From Pseudanabaena sp. PCC 6802 (GTDB lineage Bacteria; Cyanobacteriota; Cyanobacteriia; Pseudanabaenales; Pseudanabaenaceae), in assembly GCF_000332175.1 (NCBI RefSeq), contig NZ_KB235914.1, positions 131,966 through 195,965 of the forward strand: DNA of 64,000 nt, read 5' to 3'. This document shows positions 44,576-52,469 of this stretch, one piece after another. Position 1 is the stretch's first letter; each line of letters opens with the position of its first letter. A program made the position numbers and the translations under genes. The notes beneath the pieces were generated by a model. The model was not told the origin of the DNA. It saw only the letters and a list, made by a program, of their open reading frames with translations, and made no database searches.

Positions 44576-46059
44576 CTGGAGTTTAGACTAAAAAGTGGTA
44601 AAAAGCAGCCAGCCATTGCAGACTGACCGCTTGATGATGGAAGCTGAAAAGACTATAAAATCAACAGCTTCATCATGATTAGTTTGGATAAACTTGAGCA
44701 ATTTCGCAAGTACACGTACGAAATTATAGGGAACGGGAGAGATGCGCTGTTCGACTTGATGGATGCGGTACTGACGAGTCGGAGTGTTTCATCGTTTGTG
44801 GAACTTTCGTTAAGCCCATTATTTCGGAGGGAGTGGTCGAGTATCTATGAAGCACTGCAAGATAGTCATCCTCCACGTGAAGACTTGATGAAGCAATACA
44901 TACAGCAAATGCCGGCAGCAGAGGTGACGATATTGGCGGGCGACCATACAGCCTGGTCGCGTCCCTATGCGGTGACATTACAAGAACGCACCTACGAACA
45001 TCAACCTCAACCGGGAGTAGGAAGCAAACCTGTTACGGTGGGGCAAGGATACAGCACAATTGCCTGGATTCCAGAGTCAGAAGGGAGTTTTGCCTTACCG
45101 TTGCGGCATGAGCGGATCACCAGTTTCGAGAACCCGATTCAGAAAGCCGCTAGTCAGTTACGCTTGGTTTGTGCGGAAATTCCTGGGACTGTGCTTTTCC
45201 TGGGGGATGGCGAGTATGGGTGCGCACCATTTTTGCAGCAAACAGCAGACATCCCGTGTATCAAGCTGCTCAGGCTACGCCCCAACCGGGTTCTGTATCA
45301 TGCCCCAAAGGATTACGAGGGGCATGGGCGACCCCATAAGCATGGAGAGAAATTTAGCCTCAAAGACTCTGACACTTGGTCTATTCCCCAAGCAGACATC
45401 ACAATTGCAGAGCCTAAACTGGGACGATTGCAAATTCGTCGATGGCCAAACCTGCACTTAAAGCAAGCCGCAGACCATCCCTTTACACTCATTCTGGTCG
45501 AACGTCTTGATATGCCTGAATCGAAACCCCTGTGGTTGATTTGGGTCGCTAAAGACGAGCCAATCTTGAGTGAGGTATGGCAAAAATATCTGCGCAGATT
45601 TGCCATTGAGCATTGGTATCGCTTGGTGCGTCAACGTCTCCATTGGACAATCCCTCAGCTTTCTACCCCTGCTCAGATGGAGACTTGGTCGGACTTGATG
45701 CCTTTACTTACTTGGCAATTGTGGCTCGCTCGTGAACTTGTCCAAGACTCTCCTCTGCCTTGGCAGAAACCGATGACTAAATTGTCTCCTGGTCGAGTTG
45801 CAAATGCTTTTGCTTTAGTTTTGGTCAGGATTGGCTCTCCTTCCCCTGACCCTAAACCTCGCGGTAAGTCTCCAGGTTGGCCTCTTGGGAAAAAACGAAC
45901 CCAACGGATTCGTTATCCTACTGTCAAAAAACGCTATGCCAAGCCCCTCAAAAAAGCTTCCGCTGCAACTGCTTAGCTCAACTTCTTCCCTTTTATCCTC
46001 TCTCTCGCTAGTTTCTATCTAGCGAGATGCTTCTTGTTGCCTTTTAGTCTAAACTCCAG
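44576..46059 (+). mobile_element. Intact insertion sequence, 1,484 bp, IS4/IS701-like
   Basis: Ends are inverted: CTGGAGTTTAGACTAAAAAG at the left and its near-perfect complement CTTTTAGTCTAAACTCCAG at the right (18 of the first 18 bases match). The direct repeat TTTATA occurs at 44570-44575 and 46060-46065, a 6-bp target duplication. One transposase gene fills the element. Clean ends and duplication indicate a recent insertion, right beside the stop codon of the IS110-like gene. Confidence 0.92.
44675..45976 (+). CDS. DDE transposase of the insertion sequence
   Basis: 433 residues with a DDE catalytic triad that I read as D90 (ILAGDHTAW), D178 (FLGDGEYGC) and E312 (FAIEHWYRLVRQRLHW), the last in the Y-x2-R-x6-W-like setting of the IS4/IS701 class. 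Long inserts between the second D and E are typical of this class. The C-terminus is lysine-rich. The open frame is intact. Confidence 0.9.
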   Translation: MISLDKLEQFRKYTYEIIGNGRDALFDLMDAVLTSRSVSSFVELSLSPLFRREWSSIYEALQDSHPPREDLMKQYIQQMPAAEVTILAGDHTAWSRPYAVTLQERTYEHQPQPGVGSKPVTVGQGYSTIAWIPESEGSFALPLRHERITSFENPIQKAASQLRLVCAEIPGTVLFLGDGEYGCAPFLQQTADIPCIKLLRLRPNRVLYHAPKDYEGHGRPHKHGEKFSLKDSDTWSIPQADITIAEPKLGRLQIRRWPNLHLKQAADHPFTLILVERLDMPESKPLWLIWVAKDEPILSEVWQKYLRRFAIEHWYRLVRQRLHWTIPQLSTPAQMETWSDLMPLLTWQLWLARELVQDSPLPWQKPMTKLSPGRVANAFALVLVRIGSPSPDPKPRGKSPGWPLGKKRTQRIRYPTVKKRYAKPLKKASAATA

Positions 46060-46066
46060 TTTATAC

Positions 46067-47314
46067 TTAGCCAACTTCTTTTAAAAGTTCATTTTCCCGC
46101 TTGAGTTCATTGAACAGCAGACGAGTAACCTTGAACAAAATCCGGATAATCTTCTGTTTACCACTGATTTTGCTTTCTCTGAGCTTATCTAGAGTCCAGC
46201 CATCACCGGACTTTTCGTTAAGTTTCTGGTTGAGCCAAGTTGAGTCATAGCGTTTCGGCAGAATGCTAGTCATTACCCAGGCATATAGCTGAGATCGACA
46301 CACATCAGAACCACCTAATGCTTTCGTAGACTTGTCCCCAGACTGTTTCTCTACATAGCCAAGCCCCAGGAACAACTGAAACGATCGCAGCGAACGATGA
46401 CGCTTTTGCATCTTGGGATTACCTGACCTGTTGCAGCCTACCTCATAGTCGATCCACGGCTTGCCATCTATCAGGAATCGCTCGAATGGGTAGCACTGGC
46501 AGAGCATTAATGCTTGGTTACGAATGCCGAATCGAAAGCGCTTAAAGACCCTGAGATAAGGCTTAAACTCGCTCAGTGATAGAATTTGCTTGAGTTGAGT
46601 CTCCTTGTCAAGCAGGCGTTTTTCCAGCATACAGATCTGCTCCGCATGGAGCTTTGTATATTCAGTAAGGTCTAGCCCTACAGATTTAGCCACGCTCTTG
46701 TCATGCAGCTTAGTCATGGCGGCGTAAGTGTGTTTACCTGCCAGGTATCCCCACATTGGACTATGCCCTAATTTCTCGCTCACGTTCGATTTCCGCTGGC
46801 ATAATTCAGGAAACTCGGTAGCCAGCCGCTGGCGCGTTTGGTTGGTCAGTGCGTTTAACAGCTTGTCGATCTGCTCCGCTTCAAAGAAAGCATCTCGGAC
46901 AGCAGTTATGGTGCCTGTGGCAAAGTCCAGATATCGTGGCTTTCCATGCACATTGACAAAGCGATCGTCAAAGTAGGTAAGTGCCAGGGCAAAGGCATCT
47001 TCATCGTCGCGTTTATTCCTAAAGCCATAGCTTTTACGCTGTGCCGCTAGATCGCCATGCCCAATCCAGAAGATCGGGATGTTGTGGAATGTAGCCAGGT
47101 GTCGCCAGAAGTTGCTATACCAAATGCCTGTAGGCTCCATCACGATGCCAATTGGTTTGAGTTCTAAGATTTTGGCGATCGCATCCTCATCGGCTTTAAG
47201 TTTGATGATTTCCTGGCGATGGGTTTGGAAGTAGCGTAAAGGCTGCTCTGGATATTCATGCAATGCACAAACAGTAGCGCTATTGCGCCCGATATCAATT
47301 CCGAGGATATTCAT
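46067..47314 (-). CDS. IS110-like DEDD transposase
   Basis: 415 residues. The RuvC-like DEDD active site is visible as GIDIG (D6), VMEPTGIWY (E60) and KRDDEDAFALA (two aspartates near 102-105). The C-terminal region FLGLGYVEKQSGDKSTKALGGSDVCRSQLYAW stands where IS110-family enzymes carry their catalytic serine, although the usual transposase_20 sequence is much altered. Such enzymes recombine DNA using a bridge RNA from the element's non-coding end. The intact insertion sequence is inserted one base beyond its stop codon. Confidence 0.8.
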   Translation of the reverse strand: MNILGIDIGRNSATVCALHEYPEQPLRYFQTHRQEIIKLKADEDAIAKILELKPIGIVMEPTGIWYSNFWRHLATFHNIPIFWIGHGDLAAQRKSYGFRNKRDDEDAFALALTYFDDRFVNVHGKPRYLDFATGTITAVRDAFFEAEQIDKLLNALTNQTRQRLATEFPELCQRKSNVSEKLGHSPMWGYLAGKHTYAAMTKLHDKSVAKSVGLDLTEYTKLHAEQICMLEKRLLDKETQLKQILSLSEFKPYLRVFKRFRFGIRNQALMLCQCYPFERFLIDGKPWIDYEVGCNRSGNPKMQKRHRSLRSFQLFLGLGYVEKQSGDKSTKALGGSDVCRSQLYAWVMTSILPKRYDSTWLNQKLNEKSGDGWTLDKLRESKISGKQKIIRILFKVTRLLFNELKRENELLKEVG

Positions 47315-47531
47315 GATGTCGTTAGAGATATGTGGATATAGACCTATGAATCTCCCAGAAGCCGCGCGACTGTGGCTTAATTCATTCTGTAGGTATAAAG
47401 GGCCTCGGTCTGCGAATTAGCAAAGCCTAACGGCTGCCTTCTAGCAGTAGACCTAAAGCCCTTACCGTGTGGTTTTGGAAGCCACACAGCAGACCGCCCA
47501 CTTTGAAATAGTGAAGGTTGAAGAGTGAAGA
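47315..47531 (-). other. Non-coding end of the IS110-like element, candidate bridge-RNA locus
   Basis: About 215 bases upstream of the transposase start with no reading frame but clear structure: GTGTGG at 47468-47473 pairs with CCACAC at 47483-47488, and there are further GC-rich inverted segments near 47360-47440. IS110 elements encode the target-choosing bridge RNA in this position. No covariance or boundary evidence is available from a single copy. Confidence 0.35.
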
Positions 47532-47651
47532 GTGAAGATCGAAGAAATTCTTTCTTCCGCCTTCTTTCTTCCGCCCTGCGCCTTTGTTAGCAGGTCGGGT
47601 GCTATGCGATTAATCGACTGTTTAGGAATGGGGGCAAGTTCTCCAATGTGG

Positions 47652-47777
47652 TCAAGGGTGCCAGCACCAAGGGGGCATTTTCTTGCCTGCATTGGTAGTA
47701 GCCCGGAAGATCCGAGCGTTGCAGCCTGCACCGTGCATGCCGCGTTCTTTAATAGTCTTGATGTAACTTGGTTTCAT
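47652..47777 (-). CDS. Possible 41-residue zinc-ribbon-like peptide
   Basis: From the ATG at 47777 a short frame overlaps the end of the 70-residue gene in another frame. It includes GCNARIFRATTNAGKKMP, similar to the C-terminal half of small phage zinc-ribbon proteins (CxxCxxxI...GKxMP). It ends in PWCWHP, so it may be a degraded or truncated copy. Coding status is doubtful. Confidence 0.3.
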   Translation of the reverse strand: MKPSYIKTIKERGMHGAGCNARIFRATTNAGKKMPPWCWHP

Positions 47778-47961
47778 TGCATACCTCACATATTTCCTCG
47801 TGTATCCAGTCCATGCGGTTGTAGATGCCGGCTGATAGGTCACTCATTTCAAACTGATTCAGTCCCAGCTCGTCAATTAAAAACAGCAGGTTGGTGACGC
47901 GGGTGCTTACTTGTACGAAGGCAATAGCCTCTTCATCGCAGTCGTCACGGTCGTTACACAT
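47749..47961 (-). CDS. Small acidic protein of unknown function
   Basis: 70 residues, acidic, with five cysteines (CNDRDDCD at the start, CEVCNETK near the end), which might bind a metal. GAGG lies 10 bases before the ATG. No family recognised. It is the first of a group of small, plasmid-like genes and could be co-expressed with the short frame at 47652. Confidence 0.5.
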   Translation of the reverse strand: MCNDRDDCDEEAIAFVQVSTRVTNLLFLIDELGLNQFEMSDLSAGIYNRMDWIHEEICEVCNETKLHQDY

Positions 47962-48108
47962 GGGTTTTACCTCGTGGGATGATGGGCTTAATTAATCCAG
48001 CGATTGCCACCCAATGCGATCGCTGTTTTAGTTTGCTGATTTTAGGTTAAATCAATTTGACCTTTAGGTCAATAGATAGAAGCTAAAGTACAATTAAATT
48101 AACCCATA

Positions 48109-48363
48109 ATGAATACAGATACAGATCTAGAGTCACCACTTATGAGACTGAGAACCCTAAGAAGAATTACGCAGCGCGAGTTAGCCGACGCTTTAAATGT
48201 TTCGGTCACAACGATCAAAAACTGGGAGTCAGGGCGCTCTGTGCCTACTCTATCGATCGGCCAATTCAAAACTTTGATGAAAACACTGCGCATCAAAAAC
48301 ATTGAGGAACTCCCCGATAGCTTCGCACCTCAGCCTATTGAAGATCCGCCAGATGATGATTGA
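48109..48363 (+). CDS. XRE-family helix-turn-helix regulator
   Basis: 84 residues with one HTH_3 domain: LRTLRRITQRELADALNVSVTTIKNWESGRSVPTL, recognition helix VSVTTIKNWE. The tail is acidic. The 147 bases upstream are AT-rich. It could control the small genes around it, as phage- or plasmid-type repressors do. Confidence 0.85.
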   Translation: MNTDTDLESPLMRLRTLRRITQRELADALNVSVTTIKNWESGRSVPTLSIGQFKTLMKTLRIKNIEELPDSFAPQPIEDPPDDD

Positions 48364-48459
48364 CTGCGGGCGCGTTAGTTTACGGAGCGCTATTCTCATC
48401 GCCTCACATGTCAGTCCACCTCGTCCCTGGTGACTTTAAACTGTATCTAACCTAGCCGT

Positions 48460-48792
48460 ATGCCCAAAACCTACGAGCAGCTAGATCTATTAGCAGCATC
48501 GATGCCAGGATCGGGGGTAAAACAAGCCGTAAAGAACCTGTTCTCTCCTGGTGCTGCCCCAGAACAAAAAACCGCTCAGGTGTGGCATCCTGGCGGCTGG
48601 CTAGAGCCTTATGCAGTGATTCGGTGCAAGCGCGAGTACTGGTACTGGCGCTACTGCTGGAGGGATGATACGGGCAAGGTGAAGCACAAGCATGTAACGC
48701 ATTGCAAGGTGCCTGGCGTGAGGTACCTGTTAGGTCAGCGATCGCCTGTAGAGAGTATCCTGCTATTTTTAAAACGCGCTCCAGGCTTATAA
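48460..48792 (+). CDS. Uncharacterised plasmid-type protein
   Basis: 110 residues. The centre is rich in aromatic and basic residues (CKREYWYWRYCWRDDTGKVKHKHV), reminiscent of short DNA-binding N-terminal domains in cyanobacterial integrases or DUF-type plasmid proteins, but I cannot name the family. It begins at the ATG at 48460 without a strong Shine-Dalgarno site, 97 bases after the XRE gene on the same strand. Confidence 0.55.
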   Translation: MPKTYEQLDLLAASMPGSGVKQAVKNLFSPGAAPEQKTAQVWHPGGWLEPYAVIRCKREYWYWRYCWRDDTGKVKHKHVTHCKVPGVRYLLGQRSPVESILLFLKRAPGL

Positions 48793-48862
48793 CTGTGTTC
48801 TGGAGCAGGGGGCTGCAACGCAGTTCAGCCCCCACCTGTCCCGACAGCGGCGAGACATCTTT

Positions 48863-48881
48863 TGGTTTTATCAAGGGGTTA
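48863..48881 (+). repeat. 19-bp inverted repeat, left copy
   Basis: TGGTTTTATCAAGGGGTTA here recurs as its exact complement at 50800-50818. The pair brackets 1.9 kb with three minus-strand genes and the RHH gene. An ACAT..TTTT stretch beside both copies is also alike. Confidence 0.6.
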
Positions 48882-49018
48882 ATGCGAAGCTTAACTGAAT
48901 GCATCAAGGCGGACTGGTAGGGCTTACGCCCACACACTGCGTGTGAGTGAGCGTAGCGGAAAGTGCGGTCTTGGGGTTTCCCCAAGTAGAGCAACTTTCC
49001 AAGAGAAACGATTTGAAA

Positions 49019-49444
49019 CTAGAGACCAAACTTGCGCTGAGCTGCAATGTACAAAGACGCGGCGGCACATCTGATGCTTTCCTCTTCGGCAGCGAGGTTA
49101 TCCAGTTTTTCGCTGGCAGTTATCCAGCAAAACTTGAGTAGATCTGCCTGTTCTGTGACGTAGTGGGCGATCGCTATTTTTTGCTCCGGTGTGAGCGCGA
49201 GCTGCTGTTTAACCTGAGTAGGTTGCTCTGCTACTAGCTTGTAGCTCTTACCGTCGTACAGCAGCGTGACTTGCTGCCCTTTGGTTAGAGAAGCGATCGC
49301 GTCATCAGGTTTGCCCCAGACTTTGATATCGTCGCCCCCGTCGATAGGCGTAACTACAACGTTGATGCGCTCTCCATGTCCGTAGTCCTTGGGAGTAGAC
49401 GCAGTGTATTTAACTTTGCCTGCAATTAATGTCGCGCTACTCAT
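49019..49444 (-). CDS. Uncharacterised protein with possible OB-like N-terminal half
   Basis: 141 residues from the ATG at 49444. The first 70 are beta-rich (LIAGKVKYTAST..., VVVTPIDGGDDIKVWGKPDD, GQQVTLLYDGKSYKLV), compatible with an OB fold, and the rest is helical. I do not recognise a family. Its start overlaps the stop of the preceding small gene by 8 bases (ATGAGTAG), which points to translational coupling. Possible single-stranded-DNA or RNA binding is only a structural guess. Confidence 0.6.
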   Translation of the reverse strand: MSSATLIAGKVKYTASTPKDYGHGERINVVVTPIDGGDDIKVWGKPDDAIASLTKGQQVTLLYDGKSYKLVAEQPTQVKQQLALTPEQKIAIAHYVTEQADLLKFCWITASEKLDNLAAEEESIRCAAASLYIAAQRKFGL

Positions 49445-49607
49445 CGTCTTCGTCCTCTTCTTCTGTATTTTCCCAGGTCTCGTATGCAAGTTCAGCCTCT
49501 TCCAGGTGAAAGATCGCCGCGTCAAGTTCGTCGCAAACGTCATCAATACTGCAATCGCTTCTAAGTTTTTCCGTTTTTTCCAGTAGTCGTCGTAATGCTG
49601 CTTTCAT
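49437..49607 (-). CDS. Small acidic protein, 56 residues
   Basis: A short frame from the ATG at 49607 begins MKAALRRLLEKTEKLRSD and ends in a run of glutamate and aspartate (NTEEEDEDDE). It is a basic-to-acidic amphipathic helix pair, like small plasmid or phage DNA-mimic or adaptor proteins. The overlap of its stop with the next start codon supports its being real. Function unknown. Confidence 0.55.
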   Translation of the reverse strand: MKAALRRLLEKTEKLRSDCSIDDVCDELDAAIFHLEEAELAYETWENTEEEDEDDE

Positions 49608-49666
49608 TTTGGTTTGGTGTAAATGTGTGGTGAAGTGGGCAGATAGGCTCTGCCCGTGCCTATTAG

Positions 49667-50182
49667 TTAGAAACTGCTGCTAGAGGCTCTTAAATCTTCC
49701 CGATCCGCTTGCCAGTCCTCATAGGAGTAGCACTCAAACGCCTCTTCATCAACACCAACCCACTGTCCATCCTCACTGTAGAAAGGCTTCGACCAAGTGT
49801 CGTTTGCATCATAAAAGCAGTCTTGCTGCAAACTTTCTCTGGCTTCTTGCAGTGTTACTTCTGCTTTCTGGGCTTTCTCCCAGCAGAGCGCTTCTAGTCC
49901 ATCAAAATCTCTGACTTTGGCTTCCAGCAACACACCACTCAGGCGCTGTGGTGTACGGATCGTCACATCCACGCCAAAGCGCTCGTTGACTGCCTCGGCA
50001 AAAGTATTAGCCGCTTCGCGACTGGCAAACCCAAAGTAACCAGCCTGAACCCGTGCCATCCTGCCACCTTTGCCCTTACGCTTGAGCGCTTTGGTAATCA
50101 GTGCCACGCGATCGCATAGTTTTACTAGCGAGTAGTTGTTTTGCAGTGGTTGCACTGCAACGTGTTGTTTTTGAGCGTACAT
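49667..50182 (-). CDS. Uncharacterised plasmid-type protein
   Basis: 171 residues; AAGGAA lies 9 bases before the ATG. Residues 40-95 have a compact alpha/beta look (MARVQAGYFGFASREAANTFAEAVNERFGVDVTIR) and the C-terminal half is acidic with many aromatic residues. I cannot assign a family. It is the first of three close minus-strand genes and faces the RHH gene across a 226-base gap that likely holds both promoters. Confidence 0.6.
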   Translation of the reverse strand: MYAQKQHVAVQPLQNNYSLVKLCDRVALITKALKRKGKGGRMARVQAGYFGFASREAANTFAEAVNERFGVDVTIRTPQRLSGVLLEAKVRDFDGLEALCWEKAQKAEVTLQEARESLQQDCFYDANDTWSKPFYSEDGQWVGVDEEAFECYSYEDWQADREDLRASSSSF

Positions 50183-50408
50183 GTTAGGATTTCCTTAAGA
50201 AAACTTGATTTTTCTCAAGCCCCTTGCCTGCTATCCGCCAAGAAAACCAGGTGAGGGGCTAGTCATTTCTGACATGTCTTCATTATAGTATGTATACATA
50301 TTATAGCAAGACTAACTTGCTTATCTGGTGGCATATTTAGATAAGCAAAACTAATGCTATTTAAATGTGTATACGTGCTAATTTGAAATAATCAGTCGAG
50401 GTTCGATT

Positions 50409-50723
50409 ATGGCTGGCACGAAAAGTAGTGGTAGACCGGGCGGCAATCCTGACATTGCGAGCTATGGGTTTACAACCGATAGACCTGAGCCACTGGAAGC
50501 GCACTTGCAACTCAGAATCCCAGCGTCTATGAAAGAGGGATTAGATGTTTTGTCAGACAAGAACGAATTTGTCCGACAAGCGATCGCTGCGTGGTTGAGT
50601 TTGCCAGCGGATACGATCGCGGCGCTAGAAAAGTTAGGCGATCGCCGCAATGAATTTATTAGGCAAGCGATTAGCGACGCGCTATGCCTATCGGCTGCTG
50701 ATGCACTTGCCGCAGAGGAGTAA
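50409..50723 (+). CDS. RHH-like DNA-binding protein, plasmid type
   Basis: 104 residues beginning MAGTKSSGRPGGNPDIASYGF, a start common in cyanobacterial plasmid and island proteins. Residues 34-64 (LQLRIPASMKEGLDVLSDKNEFVRQAIAAWL) have the strand-helix-helix pattern of ribbon-helix-helix repressors, and the segment NEFxRQAI is repeated once more near residue 85, suggesting a duplicated helix. GAGG precedes the ATG. Probably a regulator or partition accessory protein. Confidence 0.65.
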   Translation: MAGTKSSGRPGGNPDIASYGFTTDRPEPLEAHLQLRIPASMKEGLDVLSDKNEFVRQAIAAWLSLPADTIAALEKLGDRRNEFIRQAISDALCLSAADALAAEE

Positions 50724-50799
50724 TTTAGGGCTTACTCGCCGTAGGCGTATAACTCCGGCACGAGTGATTTTTGCAGATCGAGAGCATTATCCATTGGGG

Positions 50800-50818
50800 T
50801 AACCCCTTGATAAAACCA
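50800..50818 (-). repeat. 19-bp inverted repeat, right copy
   Basis: Exact complement of 48863-48881. It adjoins the small palindrome GGGGTAACCCC at 50796-50806, 75 bases after the RHH gene stop. Confidence 0.6.
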
Positions 50819-50876
50819 CAAAAAATGTAGCGAGAAGTGTTGCTCCTACTGAGGTGTTTTGTTCTGGAGCAGTACA

Positions 50877-51098
50877 TTATGATTGCTGAATATCTGATTT
50901 ACGCGAACCCACCGCGCCTTTTTCCTTGCCAGGACTGGCTAGACCAGCAGCGGCGGCGAGTGAATTGGAAGCAACCCCAGCACCTATAGCACGAGTCGCA
51001 GGGTCAAGGTTCGGCAGTGCGATCGAAGCGATACCGATTACTGCGCCAGCAATTACGAAAGCAATGGGGGTTAGTGCCCTAATAATTTCAGCGTTCAA
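50877..51098 (-). CDS. Small hydrophobic protein of unknown function
   Basis: 73 residues with two hydrophobic segments (LTPIAFVIAGAVIGIASIAL and IGAGVASNSLAAAAGLA) and a charged tail. Size and pattern recall phage holins or small plasmid membrane proteins, but nothing specific is seen. The start overlaps the preceding coiled-coil gene by 11 bases, so the two are coupled. Confidence 0.5.
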   Translation of the reverse strand: MNAEIIRALTPIAFVIAGAVIGIASIALPNLDPATRAIGAGVASNSLAAAAGLASPGKEKGAVGSRKSDIQQS

Positions 51099-51441
51099 TG
51101 CTGCACTCCTTGATTTTGAGAGCGATCGCTTCTACATCTTTGATGCGATTAAATATCCGTCGTGCTAATGCTGCATTCTCTCGACGGCGATGCTCGGCTG
51201 TGGTTTGAATGAGATTTAGTCTCTCGCCGATGGCTTCGTTGCTATTCAAGAAATGTCCGTAGGTTTGCTCTAGTCGATCCAGACGCTTATCTATCTCCCT
51301 GTAATCGGCTTGGGCGCGATCGCGCAGGGTATCAAGCTGGGTTTCCAGCGATCGCAAGATTTCCATCAAATCTCGATCGGCAAAGCCGAGACCTAACCAG
51401 TGACGAATATTACGTGCGATCGCTCTGCTTAGAACTTCCAT
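51088..51441 (-). CDS. Coiled-coil protein of unknown function
   Basis: 117 residues from the ATG at 51441, which has GGGGAG 9 bases upstream; the open frame begins earlier but without a site. Residues 30-90 are a long amphipathic helix (LRSLETQLDTLRDRAQADYREIDKRLDRLEQTYGHFL) typical of a coiled coil. The ribosome site lies in the arm of a perfect hairpin. No family recognised. Confidence 0.55.
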   Translation of the reverse strand: MEVLSRAIARNIRHWLGLGFADRDLMEILRSLETQLDTLRDRAQADYREIDKRLDRLEQTYGHFLNSNEAIGERLNLIQTTAEHRRRENAALARRIFNRIKDVEAIALKIKECSIER

Positions 51442-51448
51442 AGTCAAA

Positions 51449-51467
51449 ACTCCCCAAGCTGGGGAGT
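51449..51467 (-). promoter_or_regulatory. Shine-Dalgarno-sequestering hairpin
   Basis: ACTCCCC-AAGCT-GGGGAGT: a perfect 7-bp stem with a 5-base loop. On the minus strand the second arm is the GGGGAG ribosome site of the coiled-coil gene and the first arm masks it. The upstream gene stops 9 bases before the hairpin, so a terminating ribosome could open it. Confidence 0.6.
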
Positions 51468-51475
51468 CATAAAGT

Positions 51476-51649
51476 TTATTCGTCGTCCTCAATGCACTCG
51501 TAATCCTCTTCATCACTGCTGTCTTGCTTGCCAAATAAGGCACTACCAACAGAATCTAGAAGGATTTGCGAGAGTTTGAGTTGGTCGGCGATCGATAACT
51601 GTGCGATCGCGTCTCCATTCCTAGCCAGAAAGTCATCAAGTAGCGTCAT
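51476..51649 (-). CDS. Small acidic protein, 57 residues
   Basis: Starts MTLLDDFLARNGDAIAQL and ends in an acidic tail (SSDEEDYECIEDDE). AGGTGAT precedes the ATG. It lies between the HU-fusion gene (37 bases upstream) and the coiled-coil gene, in the same direction. Unknown function; the size suggests an adaptor or inhibitor. Confidence 0.5.
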   Translation of the reverse strand: MTLLDDFLARNGDAIAQLSIADQLKLSQILLDSVGSALFGKQDSSDEEDYECIEDDE

Positions 51650-51686
51650 GGGCATCACCTATGTTTCAACCAGTTTGATAAAGCCA

Positions 51687-52388
51687 TTAGATGCCCGTTG
51701 GGGGATCTTGCCAGGTGCCTGAGACATTGCAGACAAAAGAGGTAATCGGGCCGGGCGGCAGAATATTACCCTGAGCATCTTTAATTTGCCCTGGCAGCAA
51801 CTCAATCGTGTAACGACCATCACTGCTAGCATCCCACATGCCACCAGGTGCGCCAATCATGTATGTCACCGCCACAGTCGATCCGGCCTTCTTTGTCTTG
51901 GTGGCTTTCGCCATCTGGCTGTAGTTGCCAGTGGGACTGGTAACGCGAATGTCCAGATTCTCTGGCTTCATCTCGTCTTTTCCAATGGAACTAGTCAAAA
52001 TCCCAACGCCCTCATCGTTGTAGCTCACCGTAAAGGTGTATGGCTTGTCGCTAGCCGCCATGATATTAGGCGCGGTGAATCCAGCCACAAAAGGTAGAGT
52101 CCGATCTAACGGCACTTGATCCACCACAGCTTTGAACGCCTTATCGATCTTAAAAGACGCAGACCACCGTGCTGGAATATCCAGCGGTTCCCCAGTCGCA
52201 GGGTTACGCCCTACCCTTGGAGCCTGAGGTCGAATCGAAAATGTACCAAAGCCTTGCAGCTCGACGGGTACCTTTGCTGTCACAGTCGTCTTGATTCGGT
52301 TGAGCGCCGCCGTCAAAAAACGATCCGCATCGTAGCCGCCGATCTGGAGTTCCTGGGCGATCGCCTGGGCTAGTTCGAGTTGATTCAT
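51687..52388 (-). CDS. HU/IHF-family DNA-binding protein fused to a beta-rich C-terminal domain
   Basis: 233 residues. Residues 1-88 are an HU domain: MNQLELAQAIAQEL helix, FGTFSIRPQAPRVGRNPATGEPLDIPA (the DNA-binding arm with the RNPxTGE motif) and the FKIDKAFKAVV end. Residues about 95-233 are a separate beta-sandwich-like region (YTFTVSYNDEGVGILTSSIG, GGMWDASSDGRYTIELLPG) not found in ordinary HU, resembling extracellular Ig/calx-type modules. AGGAGA precedes the ATG by 6 bases. The fusion is odd; the C-terminal part could bind a partner protein. Confidence 0.8.
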   Translation of the reverse strand: MNQLELAQAIAQELQIGGYDADRFLTAALNRIKTTVTAKVPVELQGFGTFSIRPQAPRVGRNPATGEPLDIPARWSASFKIDKAFKAVVDQVPLDRTLPFVAGFTAPNIMAASDKPYTFTVSYNDEGVGILTSSIGKDEMKPENLDIRVTSPTGNYSQMAKATKTKKAGSTVAVTYMIGAPGGMWDASSDGRYTIELLPGQIKDAQGNILPPGPITSFVCNVSGTWQDPPTGI

Positions 52389-52469
52389 GGTTGTCTCCTG
52401 AATTTTGAAACAAAAAACACATCACCATTGATTAAACTCAATGATTTAGCTTCAGACCATGACATCTGT

